Of a stretch of 64,000 nt of DNA, positions 10,263 to 19,451 are shown piece after piece. The notes beneath the pieces are model-generated. The model was given only the letters and a program-made list of their open reading frames with translations, made no database searches and was not told the DNA's origin. The position numbers and the translations under genes were made by a program. Positions within the stretch are counted from its first letter, which is position 1, and each line of letters begins with the position of its first letter. Where the stretch lies: positions 186,001 to 250,000 of the forward strand of contig CAZCSV010000003.1 in assembly GCA_964501535.1 (NCBI GenBank), written 5' to 3'. Origin of the DNA: FEN-1279 sp964501535 (GTDB taxonomy: Bacteria > Bacteroidota > Ignavibacteria > Tepidaquicellales > Tepidaquicellaceae).

Positions 10263-11261
10263 TTGTCAAGAAATCTTTACATATTAATTATACTATTTTC
10301 AGTTCTGATTGTATCCTTAGTAATTTCGATTTTATCTGGAAGCAGTTTCATACCGCCCGATGTTTTACTGAACATAAATTCACCGTCAAACGAAATAAGC
10401 AGGAAAATAATTTTTGACATCAGAGTGCCCCGAATCCTAAACGCCATAGCAGTCGGAGCTTCACTTTCCTGCTCGGGAATAATTCTTCAGTCTCTACTAA
10501 GGAACAACCTTGCAGAGCCCGGATTGCTCGGAATATCAGCAGGAGCGGGATTCGGGGCAATCGTATTGTTCATACTTCCCTACCCGTTTGTTTTCACATT
10601 ATTGACGCCTGTTTCTTTCATATTCGCCATAATTACCACAATAATAATCTTTAATATCGCAAAAGGGCTTAATAATAAATATACAAATTTTTTATCCTCA
10701 AATAAAATCATCTTAGCTGGAATAGCAATAAACGCATTATTATCATCACTTAACGGGTTTTTACTGCTTGTCTCTGGTAAAAACCTGACACAGATTATTT
10801 ACTGGCTCAGCGGGGGTTTATCCGGACGCGGTTGGGGAGATTTTTATTCCACGATAATCTTTGTTTTAATCGGACTGATAGCATCAATTCTTTTATCAAA
10901 GGAGCTTAACGTTTTAAATCTGGGAGATGAGTTATCGGTTTCGCTCGGATTAAACATAAAGACAGTTCAGAAAATTTCGATTGCAGTATCTTCACTATTA
11001 GCCGCTTCGGCGGTTTCGATAGCAGGAATAATTTCTTTCGTAGGTCTTGTTGTTCCGAACATATCAAAGCTTATAATAGGAAACGACAGCAGATTCAACA
11101 TTCCGTGCACCATTTTGCTCGGCTCGATATTTTTATTACTTTCGGACACGATTGCGAGGACAATAATATCCCCGGCAGAAATTCCGGTAGGTATAGTAAC
11201 TTCCTTCATCGGAGCTCCGATTTTCATCTGGCTAATTTTAAGAAAGGGAAATAATTATTAA
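10263..11261 (+). CDS. FecCD-family ABC transporter permease
   Basis: A 332-residue, roughly ten-helix permease of the BtuC/FhuB/FecCD family, which moves iron-siderophores, haem or cobalamin across the inner membrane. The family hallmarks LLRNNLAEPGLLGISAGAG (about residues 78-96) and GLSGRGWGDF are clear, as is the C-terminal GIVTSFIGAPIFIWLI. It starts at a TTG 57 bases from the divergent kinase. Neither an ATPase (BtuD/FecE) nor a binding protein is adjacent, which is unusual since these are normally one operon. It ends 1 base before mnmE and is probably co-transcribed with it. Confidence 0.88.
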   Translation: MSRNLYILIILFSVLIVSLVISILSGSSFIPPDVLLNINSPSNEISRKIIFDIRVPRILNAIAVGASLSCSGIILQSLLRNNLAEPGLLGISAGAGFGAIVLFILPYPFVFTLLTPVSFIFAIITTIIIFNIAKGLNNKYTNFLSSNKIILAGIAINALLSSLNGFLLLVSGKNLTQIIYWLSGGLSGRGWGDFYSTIIFVLIGLIASILLSKELNVLNLGDELSVSLGLNIKTVQKISIAVSSLLAASAVSIAGIISFVGLVVPNISKLIIGNDSRFNIPCTILLGSIFLLLSDTIARTIISPAEIPVGIVTSFIGAPIFIWLILRKGNNY

Positions 11262-11262
11262 T

Positions 11263-12636
11263 ATGAATTTATCGGACACAATAGCTGCTATTTCAACGCC
11301 TATAGGTGAAGGCGGAATTTCGGTAATAAGAATTTCGGGCTCGAAGGCTTTTGATATAACAGAAAAAATATTCTCAAAGAATTATGATTCAAAAAAGAGA
11401 ATAAGTATACCAGATACACCTTCGCATACGGTTCACTTCGGATATTTATTTGAGGATAAAAATCTTATTGATGAGGTGCTGATTTCGATTTTCAAGAAAC
11501 CGAATTCATATACAGGTGAGGATACGATTGAAATTTCTTCTCACGGAGGGATATTAGTAACTCAAAAAATTCTTTCCGTGATTTTAAAGCAAGGTGCTCG
11601 GCTTGCGGAGCCGGGTGAATTCACGAAGCGGGCTTTTCTGAACAAGAGGCTCGACCTCTCTCAGGCGGAAGCGGTGGCGGATTTAATCAAAGCAAAAACG
11701 GATTCGGCGCACGAATCTTCTCTTAAGCAACTCGAAGGCTCGCTCTCGAAATATATAAGTTCCGTAAGACAGGAAATAATAGATGCAACATCTTTAATCG
11801 AACTCGAACTGGATTTTTCGGAAGAGGATTTGGAATTTGTTCCCAAGGATGAATTTAAGAAAAAAATTATTGCTTTAATAGAAAAACTTAATAATATTAT
11901 TTCTTCTTACATATCGGGAAAAATTATCAGGGATGGAATAAATCTCGTGATTTCAGGGAGGACGAACAGCGGGAAGTCATCACTCTTTAATCAGCTGCTA
12001 AAATCCGACAGAGCCATAGTAAGCGAAATTAAAGGGACAACGCGTGATTATCTTCAGGAAAACATTATTATAAACGGAATACTTTTTAACCTAATAGACA
12101 CGGCAGGAATAAGAAAATCAGAAGACGCAATAGAAACCGAAGGAATAAAGAGAAGTTTTCAGAAAATCGAAGAAGCGGATTTTGTAATATATCTGATTGA
12201 TTCATCCGAATCAAAAGAGATAATAAGGGAAGAAACAGAGTTTTACGGCAAGAATTTCGATTCTAAAAAATCGCTTTTAATATTTTCGAAAAATGATTTG
12301 AAAAGAACGGACTACAAAGGATACATTTCAATTTCGATTTTCGACGATTCATCTTTGAATAAGCTGAAACAAAAAATTATCGACAGAGTAAAAGAAAATA
12401 CGATAAGCAAATCGAGCAATGAAATAATACTGACAAATCTCAGGCACAAAATCTGCCTGGAAAATGTCGTTGGTTCATTAAAACAGGTGATCGAGAGCAT
12501 AGACAAAAAGATGAGCGGAGAATTTATTTCGGTCGATTTGCGGAATGCCCTGAACTACCTCGGCGAAATAACGGGAGAGGTAACAAACGAGGAAATTTTA
12601 AATAATATTTTTAAGAAGTTCTGTATCGGAAAGTGA
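11263..12636 (+). CDS. mnmE: tRNA uridine-5-carboxymethylaminomethyl modification GTPase
   Basis: A 457-residue G protein that works with MnmG to install cmnm5U at the wobble position of tRNAs. The N-terminal formyl-THF-binding domain starts DTIAAISTPIGEGGISVIRI; the motif NSYTGEDTIEISSHGG lies near residues 81-96. The G domain has G1 GRTNSGKS (232-239), G2 GTT, G3 DTAG (279-282) and SKND as G4. The catalytic C-terminal FCIGK with Cys454 is intact. The gene follows the permease by one base, and its TGA stop overlaps the next start. Its rRNA-modifying neighbour in many genomes, rsmG, is present at 63.2 kb. Confidence 0.96.
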   Translation: MNLSDTIAAISTPIGEGGISVIRISGSKAFDITEKIFSKNYDSKKRISIPDTPSHTVHFGYLFEDKNLIDEVLISIFKKPNSYTGEDTIEISSHGGILVTQKILSVILKQGARLAEPGEFTKRAFLNKRLDLSQAEAVADLIKAKTDSAHESSLKQLEGSLSKYISSVRQEIIDATSLIELELDFSEEDLEFVPKDEFKKKIIALIEKLNNIISSYISGKIIRDGINLVISGRTNSGKSSLFNQLLKSDRAIVSEIKGTTRDYLQENIIINGILFNLIDTAGIRKSEDAIETEGIKRSFQKIEEADFVIYLIDSSESKEIIREETEFYGKNFDSKKSLLIFSKNDLKRTDYKGYISISIFDDSSLNKLKQKIIDRVKENTISKSSNEIILTNLRHKICLENVVGSLKQVIESIDKKMSGEFISVDLRNALNYLGEITGEVTNEEILNNIFKKFCIGK

Positions 12637-13535
12637 AGTATATGTACAAAATAATAATTCTTTCACTGGTATTTCTTTTCATCTCCTGCAAGACGAAGTC
12701 GTCGCAGGTGGAGAAGCCGGTCGAGATAATAAAAGCAGTAAAAGCAAGCGATACGATTTCATTCGATTACGATAGCAGGATTAAGGAGCTGAAGAAATCG
12801 CTGTCAGGTGATTTCATTTACAAAACATCCTCGTGTTTTGTAGTTGTAAGCAATCTAAACGAGACTGAAACGCAAAGGATTGTCGAATACACCATAAGAA
12901 ATGCCGAGGAATGTTTTTATAACGATTATTTCGAAAAAAAGCCCGATGAGGTGATTACGATATTTCTTTTTAAAGACGATAAGACATACAGGTACTGGGC
13001 GAACAAGCTTTACGGAGATACCGACCTATCGCGATTCGGATACTACAAACCTTCAAAGAAAACGATGTTAATGAATATCAGTACAGGAGGAGGAACGCTT
13101 GTGCATGAATTGACACACGCATTTGTCAGATATGATTTTCCCGACATTCCGTCGTGGTTCAACGAAGGGCTCGGTTCGCTTTACGAAAGATGTTCGATGA
13201 ACAACAAGGAAATTCTGGGGCATACGAACTGGCGTTTACCGGAATTAAAAGAAGCGATTCAGAACAATTTATACAATTCGCTCGAATGGCTTATAAATAC
13301 GACAGATGAGGAATTTTACGATTACGAGAGTTCAAAAAATTACGCACAGGCAAGATATCTTTGCCAGTATTTACAGGAGAAAAAGCTTTTAAGAATATTT
13401 TATAAGAATTTCAGGGACAATTACGAAAAAGACAAATCCGGAAGAACACAGCTTGAAGAAGTGACAAGGATGAGACTTGCAGATTTGGATTATCTATTCG
13501 TAGAATGGGTGAAAGCCCTTCGCAGTGAGCAGTAA
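12633..13535 (+). CDS. Zinc metallopeptidase-like lipoprotein (gluzincin fold)
   Basis: A 300-residue putative lipoprotein: hydrophobic N-terminus and lipobox FISC with the acylated Cys19. The zinc-binding motif HELTH occupies residues 158-162, and the third ligand is likely Glu178 in WFNEGLGSLYE, 16 residues downstream, the gluzincin arrangement seen in peptidase-MA-like/DUF1570 proteins. The C-terminal part resembles the helical tail of these proteins. It starts at a GTG overlapping the mnmE TGA (GTGA), so it is translationally coupled to mnmE. Substrate unknown; a role in turnover of envelope proteins is only a guess. Confidence 0.72.
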   Translation: MKYMYKIIILSLVFLFISCKTKSSQVEKPVEIIKAVKASDTISFDYDSRIKELKKSLSGDFIYKTSSCFVVVSNLNETETQRIVEYTIRNAEECFYNDYFEKKPDEVITIFLFKDDKTYRYWANKLYGDTDLSRFGYYKPSKKTMLMNISTGGGTLVHELTHAFVRYDFPDIPSWFNEGLGSLYERCSMNNKEILGHTNWRLPELKEAIQNNLYNSLEWLINTTDEEFYDYESSKNYAQARYLCQYLQEKKLLRIFYKNFRDNYEKDKSGRTQLEEVTRMRLADLDYLFVEWVKALRSEQ

Positions 13536-13584
13536 GAAAATTTGAGGTCATATCATTAATTTAAGCAACTTAATTTTTAAAAAG

Positions 13585-13614
13585 CGATACCTGTCAAGAG
13601 CATGCAGGTATGAC
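13585..13614 (-). repeat. GTCAT-type interspersed palindromic repeat, copy 1
   Basis: Read on the minus strand this is GTCATACCTGC, loop ATGCTCTTG, then the complementary arm ending GGTATCG. It matches the 29-base GTCAT repeats at 58046, 58346 and 58416 in length, in the 5' GTCAT box and in the ATGCTTTTG-like loop. It sits in the gap between the metallopeptidase and the lyase. Confidence 0.6.
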
Positions 13615-13735
13615 ATCACAGTATTAATTCCTGAAAAATCAAAAAAACACCCCATAAATTTTTCAATTTCTTAAGAATTCTATTCCAAGTATATTGTGTG
13701 ATTCAAAAAACCATTAGTAATAAACAATAAAATCC

Positions 13736-13740
13736 AGGAG
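13736..13740 (+). promoter_or_regulatory. Strong Shine-Dalgarno site before the ammonia-lyase
   Basis: The sequence AGGAG stands 6 bases before the ATG at 13747. This is one of the few good Shine-Dalgarno matches in the window, where most genes have AT-rich leaders and no clear ribosome-binding site. It fixes the start of the lyase and hints at high expression. Confidence 0.65.
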
Positions 13741-13746
13741 TAAGTT

Positions 13747-15273
13747 ATGTCAGTTGTAATCACAGGTAAAAATCTGAAAGTTGAGGACGTTTACAATGTC
13801 GCACTCAGAAACGAAAAAGTGGAATTACATCCCGAAGCAATTCAGAGAATAACCAAGTGCCGGGGATTCCTCGAAAAAAGGGTGGTCGCAAAAGAAATCA
13901 TGTATGGTGTAAATACGGGTATAGGTGAGCTTGCAAATGTAGTATTAAACGACGAGCAGGTAAAGGAATTTCAGAAATATTTAATATACAATCACGCGGC
14001 AGGAATCGGAGAGCCGTTTCCGATAGAGACGGTACGTGCGGCCATGCTATCGAGAATCAACGTACATGCAAACGGATATTCGGGGTGCAGACTCGTGATT
14101 ACTCAAACGTATGTAGATATGCTAAATAAAGGCGTAACTCCCGTGGTCTGCACAAAAGGCAGTGTTGGTGCGTGCGGGGACCTCTCGCCGATGAGTCAGA
14201 TAGCACTTTCGCTGATGGGTGAAGGAGAATCGTTTTATAAAGGCAAGAGAATCCCGACAAAAGATGCGCTTGAAAAGGCAGGGATTCCTGTACCGGGTTT
14301 ACAGGCACGCGACGGACTGGCAGCGATAAACGGTTCAAACGTGATAACCGGAATGGCATGCATTCAGATATACGAGATAGAAAGATTTTTAAAGCAGGCT
14401 GAGATTGCGTGTGCAATGACGCTCGAAGCACTAATGGCAAATATGAAGCCATACGATACAAGGCTTCACAATTTAAGAGGATTCCGCGGTGCTGTTACTT
14501 CCGCAGAAAATATAAAGCGAATGATAGAAGGCTCCGACCTGCTCGGAAAAGTAAAAGTGAAAGTACAGGATGCATATTCAATGCGTTCAACACCGCAGGT
14601 AATAGGTGCCGCACGTGACCAGTTAAGATGGACAAGGGAGCAGGTGGAAATCGAACTTAACGGAGTTGCAGATAATCCAATTTTTCTACCTGATGACGAA
14701 ATAGTTTTAACGGGTGCAAATTTCCAGGGTTCGCCAATCAGTGTTCCTCTCGATATGCTGGGAGCGGCGGTTACTATGGTTTGCGTATTATCGGAAAGAA
14801 GATTAAACAGGTTATTACACCCTGCATTAAGCGTAGGGCTTCCGGCATTCCTTACAAAAGGAGCGGGAATGTTTTCGGGACATATGCTCAGCCAATACAC
14901 TGCCGATATGATGATAGTAGAGCAGAAGATTCTATCCGCACCGGCTTCGATTCAATCAATCCCGGCTGCGGCAGACCAGGAAGATTTCGTGAGTATGGGG
15001 ATGAATACGGCACTTAAGACAAGGCAGATAATCGAAAATGCATACGGAATATTAGGAATTGAATTCATTGCAGCAACACAGGCAATAGATTTCAGGGATT
15101 ACAGTGTAGGTAAAGGAACAAAGGTTGCTCACGCAGAGGTAAGAAAAGTTGTAAAGCATTTAGATGTCGACAGGCCATTATTCACAGACCACAATAATAT
15201 GATGGCATATGTAAAGGGACGTGATATTCTGCATGCAGTTGAAAAAGAAATCGGAGAACTTAAGACATACTGA
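13747..15273 (+). CDS. MIO-type aromatic amino acid/histidine ammonia-lyase with Ala-Cys-Gly motif
   Basis: A 508-residue member of the HAL/PAL/TAL family, which eliminates ammonia from an aromatic amino acid (or shifts it) using an electrophile made autocatalytically from three residues. Family landmarks are Tyr53 (YGVNTGIG), His83 (NHAAGIGEP), QDAYSMRSTPQ with Arg280 and DQED near 410. The electrophile-forming triad, normally Ala-Ser-Gly, is Ala142-Cys143-Gly144 here (TGC codon, clear in the DNA). Two histidine-lyase positions differ: NFHG is NFQG (Gln327) and EDH is EDF (Phe414). No hutU, hutI or other histidine-degradation gene is nearby. I therefore do not assign hutH; an aromatic lyase or aminomutase is possible. 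Confidence 0.85.
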   Translation: MSVVITGKNLKVEDVYNVALRNEKVELHPEAIQRITKCRGFLEKRVVAKEIMYGVNTGIGELANVVLNDEQVKEFQKYLIYNHAAGIGEPFPIETVRAAMLSRINVHANGYSGCRLVITQTYVDMLNKGVTPVVCTKGSVGACGDLSPMSQIALSLMGEGESFYKGKRIPTKDALEKAGIPVPGLQARDGLAAINGSNVITGMACIQIYEIERFLKQAEIACAMTLEALMANMKPYDTRLHNLRGFRGAVTSAENIKRMIEGSDLLGKVKVKVQDAYSMRSTPQVIGAARDQLRWTREQVEIELNGVADNPIFLPDDEIVLTGANFQGSPISVPLDMLGAAVTMVCVLSERRLNRLLHPALSVGLPAFLTKGAGMFSGHMLSQYTADMMIVEQKILSAPASIQSIPAAADQEDFVSMGMNTALKTRQIIENAYGILGIEFIAATQAIDFRDYSVGKGTKVAHAEVRKVVKHLDVDRPLFTDHNNMMAYVKGRDILHAVEKEIGELKTY

Positions 15274-15281
15274 TAAAAAAA

Positions 15282-15306
15282 CGTTCCCAAACAAAGTTTG
15301 GGAACG
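15282..15306 (+). repeat. CGTTCCC palindrome
   Basis: A perfect inverted repeat (11-base arms CGTTCCCAAAC and GTTTGGGAACG around AAA), 8 bases after the lyase stop. The same CGTTCCC...GGGAACG ends occur at 52391, 57979, 58088 and 58462, so it belongs to an interspersed family and may also act as a transcript 3'-end stabiliser. Confidence 0.7.
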
Positions 15307-15331
15307 AGAAATTTGATAAAGTACAATAAAA

Positions 15332-15362
15332 AAAGCCCGCCGGAAAAAATTCGACGGGCTTT
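15332..15362. terminator. Bidirectional intrinsic terminator between convergent genes
   Basis: Arms AAAGCCCGCCG and CGACGGGCTTT around a 9-base A-rich loop, flanked by A and T runs on both sides, so it can stop transcription from the lyase (plus) and the carboxypeptidase (minus). Confidence 0.8.
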
Positions 15363-15379
15363 AAAATTGAATCTCAAAA

Positions 15380-17785
15380 TTATTTTGTAATAACCATCTT
15401 CTTAATGTCAGAGAATTTTTCGGTTTCCAGTTTATAAAAATACACACCCGAAGATAAATTGGTTGCATTAAAATCATACGTATATTTTCCTGCCGATAAA
15501 TTTTCATTTATCAATCCGGCTACTTTACGACCGAGGATATCATATAAATTCAATTTAACAGAAGAGTTCACTGGTAAATCAAAATTTATTTTCGTTGTGG
15601 GATTAAACGGATTCGGGAAATTCTGATAAAGCGAGTAACTTTGGGGAATTTCTTTTCCGTTTGAGGTAATGCCCATTGCGGTTTCCCTGTAATCGACGAT
15701 TCTGAAATCATCGAAATAGAATCCGTCACCCGGAGTACCGTTATCGGTATAATAATAAAATCTTACTTTAATAGTTTTTCCTATATAGGAATTTAAATTC
15801 ACCTGTTCATAGACCCAATAGTTCAGGCCGACATAAGACTGGTACGAAGACTGCATTTTTGTATATCTACCGGTCATGGTAGTCCAGGTCGAGCCGTTGT
15901 CGCTGCTCACCTGAATTCTGGCGTAGTCATAACCCGTTTCTGTAGCCCACTTAGCGGCGAATTCAATTCTCGGATTAATTTTTCCTGTAAGGCTGATATT
16001 GTTATTCAGGGTGAAATAATTGGAAGATGAATTCGAGGAATTTCCGCCTTTAGAATCACAGAAGCATCTCGAGCCTTTCCAGAAAGTCATATAGGTAGTA
16101 TCCCATTGTTTTCCCGACCCGCTTACAGTCCAGTTACCTTTTCCATTTTCAGCGTTATCGGAAAATAGTGTTTCTATATTTCCAATCGTAACATAAAACG
16201 TATCCTGAGAGGCAACAGCATTTTCCTGTTTAACCGTGCAAATGAATTTAGCATTGTCACCGATGCCCGCAGAGTTGGAAATTTTAAATTTGAAGGTTGT
16301 ATTTGTATTTTCTTTAATTTGTTTCACCTGAATGCTGTCGTAGTTAACCGAAGAAACAATAGGGGTTGCGTTAGCATAGGTTGTGGTCAATTCCACGACG
16401 ACATTTTTCGATGTCTGAGAAACGCCTTTATTCCTGACACCGATTTTCAGCTGAAGTGTATCATTTTTACTTGCGGCGCCTTTTCCGGCAACCGTGAAAT
16501 ACTGCATTTTAGGATATCCTCCGGCAAGCCAGCTAATATGCTTCATCATAGGGAGGTTCAGACTATTCAGGGGAATAATTTCGGAAGCGGCGGGCCAGAA
16601 ACCCGAGCCGGAAATTTCTATTGTCCATCCGTAAGTGCCGGTAACGTGCATAAAGTCTCTTGTCGTACCGCTGGAATAGTACTGAAGCATTTCGTGAACC
16701 GTACCATAGAGATATTGATTGGTCTGCCCGAATTCAGAGCTCCAGTCCGAGTATAAATCATACCTGATTGCCGTATCGCAATAGCTGTACGGATTTAAAA
16801 TTGAACCATTGACCGAATGTATAGACAGGGCAATTTTCGGATGTCTAAGCAGAAGGAAATCTCTGATAGCCTGAGATTCAGGTTCGGAGAAAGCGTAGGG
16901 ACCTCTGTAAGTATCTGAACTTGGAGTACCGCTCGAGCCGCTATTCAAACCCCAGCCGTAGCTGTAATTTCTGTTCAAGTCAACGCCATAGCTGCCGCCG
17001 TTATTGCGCCTGTTTTTTCTCCAGCTTCCGCCGCCGTTAGGATACGTCATTCTGTTATATTCATAACCGTCCGGATTGACGCAAGGGACAAAAAATATTT
17101 CCCTGCTATTCACGAGATATGTTGCAACCGGGTCGGTGCCGTAGTTTTCGCACAGCCAGTACATATAATACAACTGGACTTCCTGGGATATAGGTTCGCG
17201 TGCGTGATGCAAGCCGTCGTAATAAGCCATTGGTTCCGTAGCCGACTCGTTAATATTCGGATTGTCGGATATCTTAACTCCCCAGACAATATTTGTATCC
17301 CACGAAGTGCCAAGATTTGTTTTTGTCGAAACGATATTCGGATACAACAGTCTCAATGTATCCAGCACTCTTACCATTTCATCATAATTATGATTACCTT
17401 TAAAAGTACCGAGAGAATATCCGTCAATATTATCTGACCTCATCAGTTCATAACTTCTCCGGAGTTCCTGTTCGGTGGGCGGTTTCATTTCACTATAATA
17501 TATATTCATATCTTCTATCATAACATCATATCTGAATCCGGAATTTTTCAAAATATTCATTTCATCCACATTAAGGACAAGGATTATTCCTTCCTTTGTA
17601 TTTCCCAAAAATTCATCTGCTGATATACCAAGACCTAAAAGTCTTTGAATATCACCCGGTGAATTTACATATATTTTTACCTGCGAATATTTAACGAAGC
17701 TTGTCTGTTTTGAGCCTGATAAATCGAAGCTCAAAGCCATAAACAAAACAATCAAAAAAACTAACGAGAAAAAAATTTTTTTCAT
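15380..17785 (-). CDS. Secreted zinc carboxypeptidase (M14) with T9SS sorting domain
   Basis: About 801 residues from the ATG at 17785 (a GTG 24 bases upstream is in frame but would precede the signal peptide MKKIFFSLVFLIVLFMALS). The M14 domain covers roughly residues 130-430: zinc ligands in GLHHAREP (His194, Glu197), substrate-binding VNPDGYEYNR, WRKNRRNN and GVDLNRNY, third zinc ligand in LSIHSVNG, and general base Glu in YGWTIEISGSG. Ig/CARDB-like and jelly-roll-like beta regions follow. The last ~80 residues are a type IX secretion sorting domain (NFPNPFNPTT, ending KKMVITK). The enzyme is probably exported and used to digest extracellular protein. Confidence 0.92.
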   Translation of the reverse strand: MKKIFFSLVFLIVLFMALSFDLSGSKQTSFVKYSQVKIYVNSPGDIQRLLGLGISADEFLGNTKEGIILVLNVDEMNILKNSGFRYDVMIEDMNIYYSEMKPPTEQELRRSYELMRSDNIDGYSLGTFKGNHNYDEMVRVLDTLRLLYPNIVSTKTNLGTSWDTNIVWGVKISDNPNINESATEPMAYYDGLHHAREPISQEVQLYYMYWLCENYGTDPVATYLVNSREIFFVPCVNPDGYEYNRMTYPNGGGSWRKNRRNNGGSYGVDLNRNYSYGWGLNSGSSGTPSSDTYRGPYAFSEPESQAIRDFLLLRHPKIALSIHSVNGSILNPYSYCDTAIRYDLYSDWSSEFGQTNQYLYGTVHEMLQYYSSGTTRDFMHVTGTYGWTIEISGSGFWPAASEIIPLNSLNLPMMKHISWLAGGYPKMQYFTVAGKGAASKNDTLQLKIGVRNKGVSQTSKNVVVELTTTYANATPIVSSVNYDSIQVKQIKENTNTTFKFKISNSAGIGDNAKFICTVKQENAVASQDTFYVTIGNIETLFSDNAENGKGNWTVSGSGKQWDTTYMTFWKGSRCFCDSKGGNSSNSSSNYFTLNNNISLTGKINPRIEFAAKWATETGYDYARIQVSSDNGSTWTTMTGRYTKMQSSYQSYVGLNYWVYEQVNLNSYIGKTIKVRFYYYTDNGTPGDGFYFDDFRIVDYRETAMGITSNGKEIPQSYSLYQNFPNPFNPTTKINFDLPVNSSVKLNLYDILGRKVAGLINENLSAGKYTYDFNATNLSSGVYFYKLETEKFSDIKKMVITK

Positions 17786-18065
17786 AAAATAAATTTTAAC
17801 TTTAATCACTTAAAATAACATAAATTTCAATTTATTTCGAGTTAAAAAAGCCTTGAAAGAATAAAAAACCAAATAAAATTTCACGATTTTATTATTATAT
17901 CGAAAAACATGCAAGAAAATAATTTTTTAATTATTAAATTGTTAATATGTGATATAAGATTCAAAAATATGTTCATATTTTAATTTATTTTTACTATTTT
18001 TTCCATAGTGAGGAGAATAATTTTTTAATAAAGAAATTTCTTTTCTCAATTAAAAAAATATAATT

Positions 18066-19367
18066 ATGAAAAAATTAATTCTTCCCACTTTGTTTTTAGC
18101 CGTATTTTGCATTACGATGTTCTACAGCTGTAATGAAAGCACGACACCCACAGGCGGTACAGGGACAACCGGAACTAACAATACATTATTACTCACAACA
18201 CCTAACGGTGGAACTCTATCATACGACGGATATATTTTATCAATAGAGCCAAACACAGTTCCTAAAACAGCAACCGGAGGAGACGGACAGGTGACATTTT
18301 CTATTGAAACAAATACGACACTGGAATCAGGCATAGCGGCTCTGCCATCGGATCAAACGCTGGTCGGCAAGTATGTAAAATTCGGTCCTGACGGATTCAC
18401 TTTTTCCCAGCCGTTAAAGATGACTTTCTCGGCTTCGGGAGAATCATCACCCGAAAACCTTGTTATAATGCGCTATTATCCGGACAGAAACCAATGGTTC
18501 CGGGTAAATACTTCAGCGATAGATACGGTAAACAAGACAATAAGCACAAACGGAGACAGTTTGAAGCTCGGATATTTTGCACTTACAAAGACTTCGACTA
18601 AAGACGCACCAGATTCACAGGGCGGAATAGAATTTACCGGAACAACAGAATATTGGTATACACTAACAGTAAAAAGCTGGACTCCTAAATATCCCGAACA
18701 AGGAGCCTGGTTCAGCGGGGGAAGTCCTGTTGGCCACACTTTCAGTTCGGGAAGTGACCCGACAGGAACATGGCCTATAATTCCCTTGCACGCATATTTA
18801 CCTCAGGGCACTTATGAAATATGGGTAAGCAGAGTAAACAGATCTACTCCGATGCATACATTCAGTTCACCATATACTTGCAACATAGATGCTCCGCTCA
18901 CATACTGGGGCTGGGGCAATCCATCCGGCTGGGCACATCTGGTCGCACCGGGAAGCGGAAACTGGGTAGCGGGTGGACCTTCGAACTGGCCTCCGGCAAC
19001 TATCCCTATGGGAACGGGAAATTTTCAAGCGACACTGACATGGGTAAATACTTCAAGCAGTGCAGTTGACCTTGATTTATATCTTACAATGCCAAACAAC
19101 GAAAAAGTATATTTCGGGCACAAAGTCGCGAATGACAGCAGTTTTGCACTTGATGTAGATTTCAGATATACATTAGGAAACGCAACAGAAAATATATACA
19201 GTTTAAAGAGTTCCTTGCCAACCGGTTCATACAAAGTAGAAGTAAATTACTGGGGCGGCACCGGGACTAAACCGTATAACGTCAGAATATTAATTAATGG
19301 AACCGTAACAAATTATTCAGGTTCACTTTCGAGTGGTACGGTTTTAATTCGAACATTCTCATTATAA
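18066..19367 (+). CDS. Lipoprotein with ZU5-like and DUF2135-like domains
   Basis: A 433-residue predicted lipoprotein (lipobox FYSC, Cys22) with a Thr/Gly-rich linker after the anchor. Residues ~40-180 start GGTLSYDG and contain LSIEPNTV and KYVKFGPDGFTFSQPLKM, reminiscent of ZU5-like beta sandwiches. The C-terminal ~110 residues (VDLDLYLTMP, FALDVDFRYTLG, YKVEVNYWGG) resemble DUF2135/YfaP or pre-peptidase C-terminal beta sandwiches. It is probably surface- or periplasm-exposed, with a structural or ligand-binding role; no catalytic residues are evident. It is divergent from the M14 peptidase, sharing a 280-base AT-rich promoter region (17786-18065). Domain calls are pattern-based. Confidence 0.65.
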   Translation: MKKLILPTLFLAVFCITMFYSCNESTTPTGGTGTTGTNNTLLLTTPNGGTLSYDGYILSIEPNTVPKTATGGDGQVTFSIETNTTLESGIAALPSDQTLVGKYVKFGPDGFTFSQPLKMTFSASGESSPENLVIMRYYPDRNQWFRVNTSAIDTVNKTISTNGDSLKLGYFALTKTSTKDAPDSQGGIEFTGTTEYWYTLTVKSWTPKYPEQGAWFSGGSPVGHTFSSGSDPTGTWPIIPLHAYLPQGTYEIWVSRVNRSTPMHTFSSPYTCNIDAPLTYWGWGNPSGWAHLVAPGSGNWVAGGPSNWPPATIPMGTGNFQATLTWVNTSSSAVDLDLYLTMPNNEKVYFGHKVANDSSFALDVDFRYTLGNATENIYSLKSSLPTGSYKVEVNYWGGTGTKPYNVRILINGTVTNYSGSLSSGTVLIRTFSL

Positions 19368-19393
19368 ATATCTATAATTTGATATTCAATAAT

Positions 19394-19420
19394 AGCCCGT
19401 TTGCAGAAAGCAAGCGGGCT
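19394..19420. terminator. Intrinsic terminator between convergent genes
   Basis: Arms AGCCCGTTTGC and GCAAGCGGGCT around AGAAA, followed on the plus strand by a T-rich stretch (AATTCTTTT). It separates the lipoprotein (plus) from aminopeptidase P (minus). Confidence 0.75.
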
Positions 19421-19451
19421 AATTCTTTTGCCTGAAAAAATTAAGCTTCAA

